NCBI GenBank assembly: GCA_021324115.1
Contig: JAJPJS010000025.1
Location: forward strand, 19,661 to 83,660
Direction: 5' to 3'
Source: Nitrososphaerota archaeon
GTDB lineage: Archaea > Thermoproteota > Nitrososphaeria > Conexivisphaerales > DTJL01
DNA length: 64,000 nucleotides
Shown here: piece by piece, positions 8,653 to 15,484 of the stretch
Layout of the letters: every line of letters starts with the position of its first letter
Position numbering within the stretch: position 1 is the first letter of the stretch
Notes under the pieces: generated by a model
Told to the model about the DNA's origin: nothing
The model's database searches: none
What the model saw: only the letters and a program-made list of their open reading frames with translations
Program-made: the position numbers and the translations under genes

Positions 8653-8826
8653 ATGAGTGACTTATATAGGTTATTGACAGTAAAACAGGCCGCACAGTGG
8701 CTTCAGGTCAACGAGGAGACCGTATGGAGATGGATCCGCAAGGGCAAGATGAAGGCTGTGAGGCTCCCCTCAGGGAGACTGAGAATCGAGGAGAGTGAAA
8801 TAAGGAGGATGATTCCAAACGAATAA
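8653..8826 (+). CDS. Excisionase/MerR-like helix-turn-helix protein (57 aa)
   Basis: Residues about 8-45 read LTVKQAAQWLQVNEETVWRW then IRKGKMKAVRLPSGRLRIEE. This is the standard excisionase-family pattern (HTH_17) of a winged helix with an Arg-rich wing. Such proteins act as recombination directionality factors or repressors in integrative elements. ATG 8653 is the only start of the frame; no SD is visible. It is divergent from, and overlaps the promoter of, the 52-residue basic protein. With the integrase at the other end it completes a plausible integration/excision pair. Confidence 0.85.
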   Translation: MSDLYRLLTVKQAAQWLQVNEETVWRWIRKGKMKAVRLPSGRLRIEESEIRRMIPNE

Positions 8827-8898
8827 AGTAATCATCGAAGCCATCATCTGGTCTGGGGTTCTGGTGCTTCTTCTGTTTCTTCTTCTGGTGGTCTTGGG

Positions 8899-9093
8899 TT
8901 GAAGTTCTATCAGGCGGCCGAGAAGGAGCTCAGGCCAGGCAGGCAGGTCCACCTGGTCACAAGGGCAGCAACGTACAGGGGAAAGGTTGAGCGCGTTGAA
9001 GAGGACTTCATCGTGATCAACAAGAGGGGGGCCAGGCTGTTTCTGAGTGATCAGATTGAGCTCATCGGATTCATCCTGGAGCCAGAAAAGTGA
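8899..9093 (+). CDS. Small Sm-like beta-barrel protein, putative (64 aa)
   Basis: Residues about 12-58 alternate hydrophobic positions as in a small beta barrel: GRQVHLVTRAATYRGKVERV, then EDFIVINKRGARLFLS, then QIELIGFI. The order resembles Sm1/Sm2 strands but lacks diagnostic residues, so an Sm/LSm fold is only an inference. The start is TTG 8899. It overlaps by TTGA the stop of a short hydrophobic frame (8828-8902, VIIEAIIWSGVLVLLLFLLL...) that has no standard start codon and might be a TM peptide. Confidence 0.6.
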   Translation: MKFYQAAEKELRPGRQVHLVTRAATYRGKVERVEEDFIVINKRGARLFLSDQIELIGFILEPEK

Positions 9094-9113
9094 ATTTCCC
9101 GCTTTTTTCTCAT

Positions 9114-9260
9114 GTGAAGTGCCTTTGCAGGCAGTGTTTTTCCGAGTTTGAAGAGTGGGTATGCATTCATGGGAGCCTACAAATTTGGTATTGTCGGGAA
9201 TGTCTATATCAGGATTCCCAGACATGCATACTGAAGAGCGCTCTCGCTGAAACGAATTAA
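9114..9260 (+). CDS. Small cysteine-rich zinc-ribbon-like protein (48 aa)
   Basis: From GTG 9114 the frame encodes MKCLCRQCFSEFEEW, then VCIHGSLQIWYCRECLYQDS and QTCILKSALAETN. Cysteines at 3, 5, 8, 17, 27, 30 and 38 include C-x2-C pairs typical of a zinc knuckle or ribbon. It lies 20 bp downstream of the Sm-like gene on the same strand. The frame is below the length normally annotated; the clustered cysteines argue that it is real. No family is recognised. Confidence 0.6.
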   Translation: MKCLCRQCFSEFEEWVCIHGSLQIWYCRECLYQDSQTCILKSALAETN

Positions 9261-9290
9261 ATGATGTACCGTCAAGGTGTTCCTGTCTGT

Positions 9291-9791
9291 CTATTCTCTG
9301 CCGCCACCGCCCCAGCCAATCAGGATTACGATGACCAGGCCAAGGATTGCCAGAAGAGGAACCAGAATCAACAGTCCAAACAGACTATTGATCTGAGTGA
9401 AGAATGAATTGAGTTGCTGAGCAACCTGTGGACTTGAATTCGTAAGTGACTGATTCAGTCCACCCGATGTGTTGTACACACCGACGAAGTAGCCCCAGGC
9501 AAGGAATACAGTGATGATGACCATGATCACTACGAAGGCGCCAACGACGGCAGGTACAATCGCCACCGCACGTCGTTTCTGTCCCTTTGTCCACAGTGAG
9601 CTGATCAGAGTCATTCTTTCAGCATTCTTCGCCTGGAATTCCTCGATGAAGAGAGCGAAGGCCGAATAGGCTCGGCTCACTTCGTTGACTGACTTGATGA
9701 ACATTGAAGCAAGGACAGCCATGACTACCTTGGCATTCGTCATCCCGATGACCGAGAAAATGGCGGGATTGATGCTTCTTTGGGAATACAT
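9291..9791 (-). CDS. Membrane protein of the element, unknown function
   Basis: 166 residues from ATG 9791. Hydrophobic segments lie at about 8-32 (weak), 74-104 (strong) and 134-160 (strong). A Ser/Asn/Gln-rich loop (GLNQSLTNSSPQVAQQLNSF) separates the last two, and the C-terminus is GWGGGGRE. This two-hairpin layout is seen in small structural membrane proteins of archaeal viruses and plasmids, but no homology is claimed. It is convergent with the zinc-ribbon gene. Confidence 0.65.
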   Translation of the reverse strand: MYSQRSINPAIFSVIGMTNAKVVMAVLASMFIKSVNEVSRAYSAFALFIEEFQAKNAERMTLISSLWTKGQKRRAVAIVPAVVGAFVVIMVIITVFLAWGYFVGVYNTSGGLNQSLTNSSPQVAQQLNSFFTQINSLFGLLILVPLLAILGLVIVILIGWGGGGRE

Positions 9792-9889
9792 CGAAGGATA
9801 AAAGCGGGGAGTATCAGCGTCAGAACAAATTCCTCGATTCGTAGGGCCAACAAGGCGCCAGTCAAGAAACCTTAATTTTATGTCAATTC

Positions 9890-10078
9890 ATGTCACGTGT
9901 TGTGAATATAGACCTTTCTGTGGCCTCTTTAAGCATAGGGCTCGTCATGGTTATGTGGGGGTTCGATAAAATGCATATCTTCGACAAACATCCGCGTTGG
10001 GGAAAATGTATTGGGCTAATTTATCTTCTTGTGGGGGTATTTTGGATATTTATCACTGTCCTCATATTGCTCATTTAG
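9890..10078 (+). CDS. Small two-TM membrane protein (62 aa)
   Basis: From ATG 9890: TM1 about 9-25 (SVASLSIGLVMVMWGF), a short basic loop with KHPRWGK, and TM2 about 41-61 (IGLIYLLVGVFWIFITVLIL). No motif identifies it. Divergent from the larger membrane protein with a 98-bp gap, suggesting a shared regulatory region. Small two-TM proteins are common in archaeal mobile elements. Confidence 0.5.
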   Translation: MSRVVNIDLSVASLSIGLVMVMWGFDKMHIFDKHPRWGKCIGLIYLLVGVFWIFITVLILLI

Positions 10079-10189
10079 AACATCGACCAAAAAGTTAGTA
10101 GAACCTGAACGTCGTCTCAACGGTTCTAACGCATTAAATATCATGCAGGGCCCTCCTCCCTTCTCTTTTGCTTATCGCTTTTTATTCTC

Positions 10190-10558
10190 GTGAAGTGCCC
10201 TGTTTGCGGCGTCGAATACGAAGCATTTCAGGATGCTGTCCTTGAGCGGTGCTTTGTGTGCGGGCATGACATCTATGAGGATATGAAACCACCAAGGTGC
10301 AAGATTGAGGACTTTATCGAAAAGATGATCTCCACCGGGTACAAACGGATCAATTCAAAGCTCGTGAAGCGGTACATCCTCCTCGAATCAAGGAAAACCC
10401 ATGCGTGCCACATCAAGAAATGGGGCAAAGTCCCCTGGCTGATCGGACAGACGCTTCAACGCCTTGCCAGTGAAGCAAGGTTAGTCCTGCTCGAAGAGGA
10501 TTATTCAGTTTCGCACAGGAACGTCTATGTCATCCCTTCGATCAGCCGGGAATTATAG
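10190..10558 (+). CDS. Zinc-ribbon protein of unknown function (122 aa)
   Basis: GTG 10190 begins MKCPVCGVEYEAF and continues ERCFVCGHDI: two C-x2-C pairs 16 residues apart form an N-terminal zinc ribbon. The remaining 90 residues are helical and basic (KMISTGYKRINSKLVKRYIL), ending in a beta-rich stretch (YSVSHRNVYVIPS). CATTAAATATC at 10132-10142 could be its TATA box. It may bind nucleic acid; no family is assigned. Confidence 0.7.
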   Translation: MKCPVCGVEYEAFQDAVLERCFVCGHDIYEDMKPPRCKIEDFIEKMISTGYKRINSKLVKRYILLESRKTHACHIKKWGKVPWLIGQTLQRLASEARLVLLEEDYSVSHRNVYVIPSISREL

Positions 10559-10978
10559 CTGCCCACTATAAAAACGGGCCCCGAAGGTCCACGCCGCCCC
10601 CTCCACTTTTCCCGCTCTTTGACGTGTTTCATTGTTTCATCTTGCTAATCGACTACTGAATAAATGACAGAACGAAAACACCGACCGTACCACAAACTGT
10701 CATCAAAAAGAGCCATGAGGATGCTACACTTCTGCGTTTAAACGGAACACCGAGACGCATGAATCAGAACCATGAAACGAAAGATGTAACGGTGAAACAG
10801 CAGGGGCACTGAAAATAAAATGCATTTTCAGAAGCCTGAAATGAAAAACATCAGTTTGTTCTTGCATACTTCAAAAATCGTTGAGGAGTATGCCGGTTTT
10901 GGTCGTTAAATCTCTTGGTTAATGTAGAAATCCCCAACCGGCTCCTCTTTTAGGTATGAAAATAAAAACGAACAACAC
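10559..10978. other. 420-bp noncoding region upstream of the ATPase; candidate origin or control region
   Basis: No gene was found. An A/T-rich inverted repeat CTGAAAAT (10809-10816) / ATTTTCAG (10824-10831) and a longer-range GCCGGTT/AACCGGC pair (about 10891 to 10942) are present. Several short AAACGRAA-like A-rich words recur between 10660 and 10800. An A/T-rich noncoding stretch with inverted repeats directly before the ATPase is where a replication origin would be expected. A TATA-like CTATAAAAAC lies at 10565-10574. Confidence 0.4.
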
Positions 10979-12826
10979 ATGGAGGTCGTCGCCCTGACCT
11001 CGGAAAGTAAAAGCGGGATTGTCGGGCAACCGCTGACAGAGCTTCTCGATTTCGACGAACTAACTGTCAAGGCAGATCGAGACCTTCTCGCTCAGCTAAA
11101 CATTGTAGCCTTCTCTGCATATACCCTTTCACCATTAAACGCAAGACTGGTAGATCTGCCGGGAACCGGCAAAACCTACGCAATCGTAGAGGCATTGAAA
11201 AAATTTCCGGATGGTGATGTAATCTACATGTCATATGCTTCGCCCACTGCATTTTTCCATGAAGTAGGCGAAGCCCTCGCACCAGATGGGAGCCCTCTTG
11301 CAGATGCTATTGAGGAACTTTACGAGGAATTGAACGAAGCAAAAAGAAGTAAAAACCTCACAAGAGCAAGGGAAATCAAAGAACAAATTAAGGAAATGAA
11401 AAGAAATAGTTACATCCTGCTCGACCTGTCTAACAAAATTCTGGTATTTCTTGATGTGAAGGGGTTTCAGTTATTTGAGAATTTGAAGGATAAGCTTAGT
11501 CATGATAAGTGGGAAACCGAGGTAAGGATCACAGACAAAGAATTGAACGTCCCTCACCTGAGGATTCGGGGGTGGCCATGCGTAATTGTCGCCTCAGCAG
11601 CCACTGACCTGGAGATGAGGAGGCAATTTGAGGAGCTCACGCAACGATTTTTGGACTTAAACGTTACAGTCGGGAAGGACAAATATCTGCAAGCGAACAA
11701 AGTCTCCGCCGACAGGCGAGGATTGCCGCCGGAAATCTTTGATGACCTGTACAATCAGAAGCAACTCAACTATGTCAAGGGCCTCGTTGAAGAAATAAAA
11801 GCTGACATCCTTAGGATAAGGCAGAACCTTCTGTGGAAAGGATACAAGCCAGACGGCGGAAGAAGCCTTGTTTACAACCCCTACCGTCAAGAACTGGCCA
11901 CCTTATTCACACTGGATACCCCGGAGACTATGCGGTATTTCAATCAATTTTTGGAATTTGCTTCGGTCATTACCCTGGTAAATCAAAATGAGAGGGAATT
12001 TGTACAGGTCGGCCCGGACCCCTATGCGAGATATCCGGTTGTCAGCATAGAGGACCTGGAACTCGCATCAAAGCTCTTGCAATCACACCTCACGGTAAAA
12101 CTCACTAAACGGGCGAGGGCCTGCTTTCAGCAGGTGGTCATTCCAGCGTGGAAAATTATGAAGGAGGCGACACCAAAACAATCAAAGATACAGGATGGGA
12201 ACGAAAAAGGAACTATTTCCGAGCCCGAGTTAACACCGACGGATTGCTTAAAATATTTCAAGGAACACAGGGAGAAAATAACAGACCTACCGTCTCTTTC
12301 AAAATCTCATCTGACTGAGTATCTTCAAGCGATGGAAGCAAGGGGTCTAATCACGCTTTCGAGCTCTCAGATTGACAGACGACAGACAGTGATCACGGTT
12401 ATAACGGATAAGATAGAGGAATTAGTTCCAAAGGATATCATCGGAACTAAACGGGAACAAATTTTGGAGGCTGCACGAAACGACCAGGCCAATTTGGCAA
12501 AATTAGTTCCAGTTTTGCCGGTTTTTACAGATAGAAATGCAGCTCACAATAGTGATAATAGTGTAAAAGGGGGTAAAACTGGAACTAATTTCCAACTAAA
12601 TGAAACAAATAGTTCCGAAATAGTTCCGAAAAGTTCCATTGGAACTAACAGGCAAACAGGCCAGGAGACTAAGCATACTGATGACAGGTCAGGGCCCAAG
12701 TCCGAGGATGAAGAACCTCTTCCATATCGCTGCGAAGAGCACCACCTTGAAACCGATTCCTTTGCTGTCTTCAATCTGCACCTGAACCAATTCCACAGAC
12801 AGGCCGGAATAGAGAAGGAGGCATAG
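10979..12826 (+). CDS. AAA-type P-loop ATPase of the element, putative replication protein
   Basis: 615 residues. Walker A is VDLPGTGKTYA (Lys65, Thr66), with Asp at the usual first Gly. A long charged coiled coil spans about 106-142. A Walker B-like ILVFLD ends at Asp159, with a sensor-like VIVASAATD and RRQFEELTQRF following near 205-225. A winged-helix-like section is near 420-470. A low-complexity Asn/Ser/Thr linker (about 500-575) leads to a C-terminal Cys585-x2-His588...His601-x4-His606 motif resembling a zinc finger. ATPase plus wing plus finger suggests replication initiation or DNA packaging. The family is unidentified. It heads an operon of overlapping genes to 14253. Confidence 0.75.
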   Translation: MEVVALTSESKSGIVGQPLTELLDFDELTVKADRDLLAQLNIVAFSAYTLSPLNARLVDLPGTGKTYAIVEALKKFPDGDVIYMSYASPTAFFHEVGEALAPDGSPLADAIEELYEELNEAKRSKNLTRAREIKEQIKEMKRNSYILLDLSNKILVFLDVKGFQLFENLKDKLSHDKWETEVRITDKELNVPHLRIRGWPCVIVASAATDLEMRRQFEELTQRFLDLNVTVGKDKYLQANKVSADRRGLPPEIFDDLYNQKQLNYVKGLVEEIKADILRIRQNLLWKGYKPDGGRSLVYNPYRQELATLFTLDTPETMRYFNQFLEFASVITLVNQNEREFVQVGPDPYARYPVVSIEDLELASKLLQSHLTVKLTKRARACFQQVVIPAWKIMKEATPKQSKIQDGNEKGTISEPELTPTDCLKYFKEHREKITDLPSLSKSHLTEYLQAMEARGLITLSSSQIDRRQTVITVITDKIEELVPKDIIGTKREQILEAARNDQANLAKLVPVLPVFTDRNAAHNSDNSVKGGKTGTNFQLNETNSSEIVPKSSIGTNRQTGQETKHTDDRSGPKSEDEEPLPYRCEEHHLETDSFAVFNLHLNQFHRQAGIEKEA

Positions 12827-12828
12827 CG

Positions 12829-12915
12829 TTGATCGTAGAGATCCATGCCGAAGATCAGCTGGAGGATGGAATGCAGCATTTCCTGTGCGACGACTGCTGG
12901 GGGACAAAAATATGA
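12829..12915 (+). CDS. 28-residue microprotein with a CxxC motif
   Basis: TTG 12829 is preceded by a perfect AAGGAGG (12815-12821) with a 7-nt spacer inside the ATPase C-terminus. It encodes MIVEIHAEDQLEDG then MQHFLCDDCWGTKI. The stop overlaps the next ATG (ATGA, 12912-12915). The strong ribosome-binding site and coupling support translation, either for the peptide itself or as a leader that couples the two genes. Confidence 0.5.
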   Translation: MIVEIHAEDQLEDGMQHFLCDDCWGTKI

Positions 12916-13133
12916 CTCTTCAACTGACTTGGTGGGGTAAGGATCCCCCAGGTGTCAAAGTCGCCAAGTGCGATGTATGCGGTGCCCCGTCAGCACACTG
13001 CCAGCCTCTTGTCTTTGTTCAGACCAGGAACACCATCGTGATCTACTGGTTGTGCTGGCGATGTCTTAGGGCGCAGTCGGAAGCATTGCTCGAAGCCGAG
13101 AGACGGCGGTCATTTGGGGAGGACCTAAAATGA
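12912..13133 (+). CDS. Small zinc-binding protein (73 aa)
   Basis: From ATG 12912. Residues include KCDVCGAPSAHC and, after a beta-rich segment (VFVQTRNTIVIYW), LCWRC. This gives two C-x2-C pairs and a further Cys, a treble-clef or zinc-ribbon type site. The C-terminus is a charged helix (EALLEAERRRSFGEDL). It overlaps its neighbours by ATGA on both sides. A longer reading from 12885 exists but would overlap the 28-residue peptide; ATG 12912 is preferred. Confidence 0.7.
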   Translation: MTLQLTWWGKDPPGVKVAKCDVCGAPSAHCQPLVFVQTRNTIVIYWLCWRCLRAQSEALLEAERRRSFGEDLK

Positions 13134-13837
13134 CAGCAGAGACCCTTTTGACGCCGGAGAACCATGGTTCCCCAGCAACAAAATATCCCCGTCTGGCAGG
13201 CCGGACCCAGGGCGCAGTGTTCAGGTGGATCTACCACCATCCGGATTCGACGCTTAAGGAGGCAGCAAAGGCCCTCGGAATCACTCATAACTCTGCGAAG
13301 CTGGCAATATCCAGACTCCGCCGGAGACCAGAGTTTCAGCACCTCTGTCCTGAATGTCTGCATTTCTCTTTGTTTGAGTGCTGCCATAACTGCGGCTTTG
13401 AGCCCGGTTTCGATTCGCTTGGAATGGAGGGTCCTTCATTCATCTTCTCAACCATCGCAGAAGCCCGTTATCGGCTTCAATCAAATGGCGGACTTGGCAG
13501 TGATGTTGATTATTCCAGTCTGAGGCCGAAGTATGGAGCCAGAAACCTGCAGCATCTTGTGGACCATGGCCCTGAAGCCGACCGGACACTTGAGGACCTG
13601 AAGAGTTCTTTGTGGGAAGAATTGAAAGGTGAAATGTTATCTGACAACTTGACAGACCTCGCCGCCCGAATACTTGAGGCTGAGCTCAACCGCATCCGGT
13701 TCTATTATCCTGAAGTTTTGAGGATGAAAGACTTCAAGCACATGATGATCCGTGCCGTCCGGCAGCGAATGAGACAGCTGGCCGGTGTCAGAGTGTCCTT
13801 GTCTCCACCACAAACTTCAAAGGAGGTGATAACATAA
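13130..13837 (+). CDS. Winged-helix plus zinc-ribbon DNA-binding protein
   Basis: 235 residues. The N-terminal winged helix is about 22-66 (STLKEAAKALGITHNSAKLA is the recognition region). It is followed by a zinc ribbon, CPECLHFSLFECCHNCG (about 74-90), and a mostly helical C-terminal domain with YSSLRPKYGARNLQHLVDH and a basic end (MMIRAVRQRMRQLAG). This suggests a transcription or replication regulator; no family is assigned. The start codon overlaps the previous stop by 4 nt. The stop is immediately followed by the Hfq-like gene, with its SD inside this gene's 3' end. Confidence 0.7.
   Translation: MTAETLLTPENHGSPATKYPRLAGRTQGAVFRWIYHHPDSTLKEAAKALGITHNSAKLAISRLRRRPEFQHLCPECLHFSLFECCHNCGFEPGFDSLGMEGPSFIFSTIAEARYRLQSNGGLGSDVDYSSLRPKYGARNLQHLVDHGPEADRTLEDLKSSLWEELKGEMLSDNLTDLAARILEAELNRIRFYYPEVLRMKDFKHMMIRAVRQRMRQLAGVRVSLSPPQTSKEVIT
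13820..13830 (+). promoter_or_regulatory. Near-perfect Shine-Dalgarno for the Hfq-like gene
   Basis: AAGGAGGTGAT is complementary to the 3' end of archaeal 16S rRNA over its whole length and ends 7 nt before ATG 13838. It predicts very efficient initiation within the operon. Confidence 0.85.
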
Positions 13838-14107
13838 ATGAAGAATGACCCGTTAAACCGTGACTTCAATTCGCTGAAGGCAGCGCTGGAGGGTAAGCAG
13901 CCAGTTAAACAGCAGCAGAAGCAGCCAAGGGAGCTCCTCCCTTCATGGACCGGCAGACAGGTCCAGCTGAAGATGCGGGATGGAACCTTGATAACAGGGC
14001 TGCTTCAATCAGTTTCAAACTATGAGGCACTTATCCAGACGAATGAGGGGCACGCCCTTGTGATGAAGCATGCGATTGACGAAATCAAGGAGGTGGGCGG
14101 TGAATGA
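13838..14107 (+). CDS. Hfq/LSm-like RNA-binding protein
   Basis: 89 residues. An N-terminal basic/Gln-rich arm (KPVKQQQKQPRE region, about 21-33) precedes an Sm-type domain. Sm1 is GRQVQLKMRDGTLITGLLQS. The Sm2 region contains HALVMKHAIDEIKEV, with the K-H-A triad that in bacterial Hfq (YKHA motif) contributes to uridine-rich RNA binding. Hfq-type rather than Sm-type Sm2 sequences are uncommon in archaea. Expected to form a hexameric ring and bind short A/U-rich RNA; target unknown. It starts right after the previous stop with a near-perfect SD. Confidence 0.75.
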   Translation: MKNDPLNRDFNSLKAALEGKQPVKQQQKQPRELLPSWTGRQVQLKMRDGTLITGLLQSVSNYEALIQTNEGHALVMKHAIDEIKEVGGE

Positions 14108-14253
14108 AAGGAAAGGAAACAAACGACGGGACTATCGAAGTCCGCAGGAGCGAGCTCGAGCAGCTTCTCGAGGAAGTCAGGGCTCTGATGAAGGCGTATT
14201 CTGTGAGAGAAGCCTCTCCAAGGTCGCTTCAATCTTCTCAAGCCTCTGCCTGA
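14104..14253 (+). CDS. 49-residue protein closing the element operon
   Basis: ATG 14104 overlaps the Hfq-like stop (ATGA). It encodes an acidic helix (TIEVRRSELEQLLEEVRALM) and a Ser/Ala-rich tail. The last 77 nt overlap the 3' end of the convergent integrase gene, whose C-terminal coiled coil is read on the opposite strand. The helix could be a dimerisation segment; no function is assigned. Coupled start is the main evidence. Confidence 0.5.
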   Translation: MKGKETNDGTIEVRRSELEQLLEEVRALMKAYSVREASPRSLQSSQASA

Positions 14254-15361
14254 TTTCATCTTCTACCTGAATCGCCACCTGCCTGTCAAGTATGAGACCG
14301 CATTTTTCGCACCTTGGTGAAGCGGGACCATTTCTGAAACCACACCTCGGACATTCACGCAGCCGCATGGTCTTTGTTTCGGGCTCTTCGTCCGACTTTG
14401 CCAGCCCGTGTATCTGGAGGATGTTCTGATCAAGGTCCCGTCCTGACCAGTGAACGTATCTGCGGGACATCCGAGAGCCAAGGGTCCAGCCAGCAAACAG
14501 CTCCAGCTTCGATTCTGTCAGTTTGTCAGCCATGTTTGTCAATTGAGAGTGACGAAACAGGTAAGGCCATGCGTCCTTCGACAGCCCTGCGGACTTGGCG
14601 ATATTCTTGATCAGCAGCCTGAAATGATTGTATGAGAGAAGTCGTCCTCTGTGTCCTGTATCCAGGGCACACCAAAGGGGCGCGTTCATGTCTGACTTCA
14701 TTGGATGTTCATTCAGCCACCTGAGCAGCGGCCGGTATGAAGCAACGAGGGGAATCCGCTTCTGCCCCGTTTTGCCTCTCGTGGAGATCACGCAGTAGTT
14801 ATCCAGGAATTGGACAGATCCAACGGTCATGTTCAGCATTTCGCCGGGCCGGAATCCGCCTTCATACAGAACAGAAATCAGGGCTTCGTCTCTCGGCGTC
14901 CTTGCGGACTTTAACATTTTGATAACATCTTCTGCATTCAGAAGCCTGTCAGAGGTCACCCTGGCCTCTTTCGATGCCTTCGACTCGGAGAAGTTGATTC
15001 TTATCCACGCAACCTCAGGAGGGAAGGGTGTATCACGTGAAGTATTCCCATATTTGAGAAACTGAAACAGCTTCCTGGTCACAAGGCGGTAGGCGGCCTT
15101 CGTCGGTTCTCTCAAAGGTGACGAATTTATCGAAGCAATGAATGAGACGATATCCTCTTTCGTGGCCTTTGAAACGTCAAGGCTGGAAAGAATCTTCGGA
15201 AGGCAGTTTGCGTACTTGATCACCCCAAGGTTCGACAATCCTTTGGCCTGCAGGTGTTCCAGGAATCTGACACCCAGGTCTCCGTTGGGATACCCCAGCA
15301 GTCTGTTCCTATGCCAGGCAAGCGTCCTGTCCGTGTTGTATATGTCCCTGAACGACGTCAT
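14177..15361 (-). CDS. int: Tyrosine-type integrase with C-terminal zinc ribbon
   Basis: 394 residues. An N-terminal SAM-like core-binding domain spans about 28-105 (DLGVRFLEHLQAKGL). In the catalytic domain, Arg171 is in GGFRPGEM, a Lys lies in RGKTGQKR, Arg270-His271 are in PYLFRHSQLT, and the nucleophile Tyr302 is in SRRYVHWSG. The usual box II histidine is Tyr and the late His/Trp is Trp292. A zinc ribbon (Cys337, 340, 351, 354) and a coiled coil follow. It mediates site-specific integration; its location beside tRNA-Cys and the flanking repeats identify the target. It appears intact. It is transcribed away from the tRNA. Confidence 0.95.
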   Translation of the reverse strand: MTSFRDIYNTDRTLAWHRNRLLGYPNGDLGVRFLEHLQAKGLSNLGVIKYANCLPKILSSLDVSKATKEDIVSFIASINSSPLREPTKAAYRLVTRKLFQFLKYGNTSRDTPFPPEVAWIRINFSESKASKEARVTSDRLLNAEDVIKMLKSARTPRDEALISVLYEGGFRPGEMLNMTVGSVQFLDNYCVISTRGKTGQKRIPLVASYRPLLRWLNEHPMKSDMNAPLWCALDTGHRGRLLSYNHFRLLIKNIAKSAGLSKDAWPYLFRHSQLTNMADKLTESKLELFAGWTLGSRMSRRYVHWSGRDLDQNILQIHGLAKSDEEPETKTMRLRECPRCGFRNGPASPRCEKCGLILDRQVAIQVEDEIRQRLEKIEATLERLLSQNTPSSEP

Positions 15362-15399
15362 TCTGTCTTTTAAAAGCAGAGTTTAGCACCCGAACATTA

Positions 15400-15412
15400 G
15401 GAGGAGGGGATG
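15400..15412 (+). repeat. att repeat, tRNA-proximal copy (13 bp)
   Basis: Identical to 8201-8213. It covers the discriminator, acceptor 3' strand and first T-stem positions of tRNA-Cys plus 2 nt beyond the 3' end, the usual location of an integrase core site. Confidence 0.8.
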
Positions 15413-15473
15413 GGATTTGAACCCATGTATACTCGCTCTGCAGGCGAGCTCGTAACCGCTCCGACACCCCTCC
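15402..15473 (-). tRNA. tRNA-Cys (GCA)
   Basis: 72 nt. The acceptor stem GGAGGGG pairs with CCCCTCC, the anticodon stem CTCGC/GCGAG encloses loop CTGCAGA (anticodon GCA), and the T loop is TTCAAAT. The discriminator is U73, as expected for tRNA-Cys. No CCA is encoded. The D loop is of normal size and no intron is present. Its 3' end is the integration site of the adjacent element. Confidence 0.97.
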
Positions 15474-15484
15474 AAGCCCTTATC

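Larger units (their letters stand above)
8201..15412. mobile_element. Integrative element in the 3' end of tRNA-Cys
   Basis: The 7.2-kb region is bounded by a 13-bp direct repeat. The right copy covers the last 11 nt of tRNA-Cys plus 2 flanking nt. The integrase gene lies just inside the tRNA end. The contents are of mobile type: integrase, excisionase-like HTH, ATPase, Hfq-like protein and many proteins under 100 residues. No capsid, terminase or conjugation gene is recognised, so it may be an integrated plasmid, a satellite or an undescribed virus. The integrase is intact and not split by integration, unlike SSV-type elements. Confidence 0.85.

Noticed and set aside
8828..8902. Short hydrophobic peptide frame before the Sm-like gene
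   Set aside because: Looks like a TM peptide with a TTGA overlap, but there is no ATG, GTG or TTG to start it.
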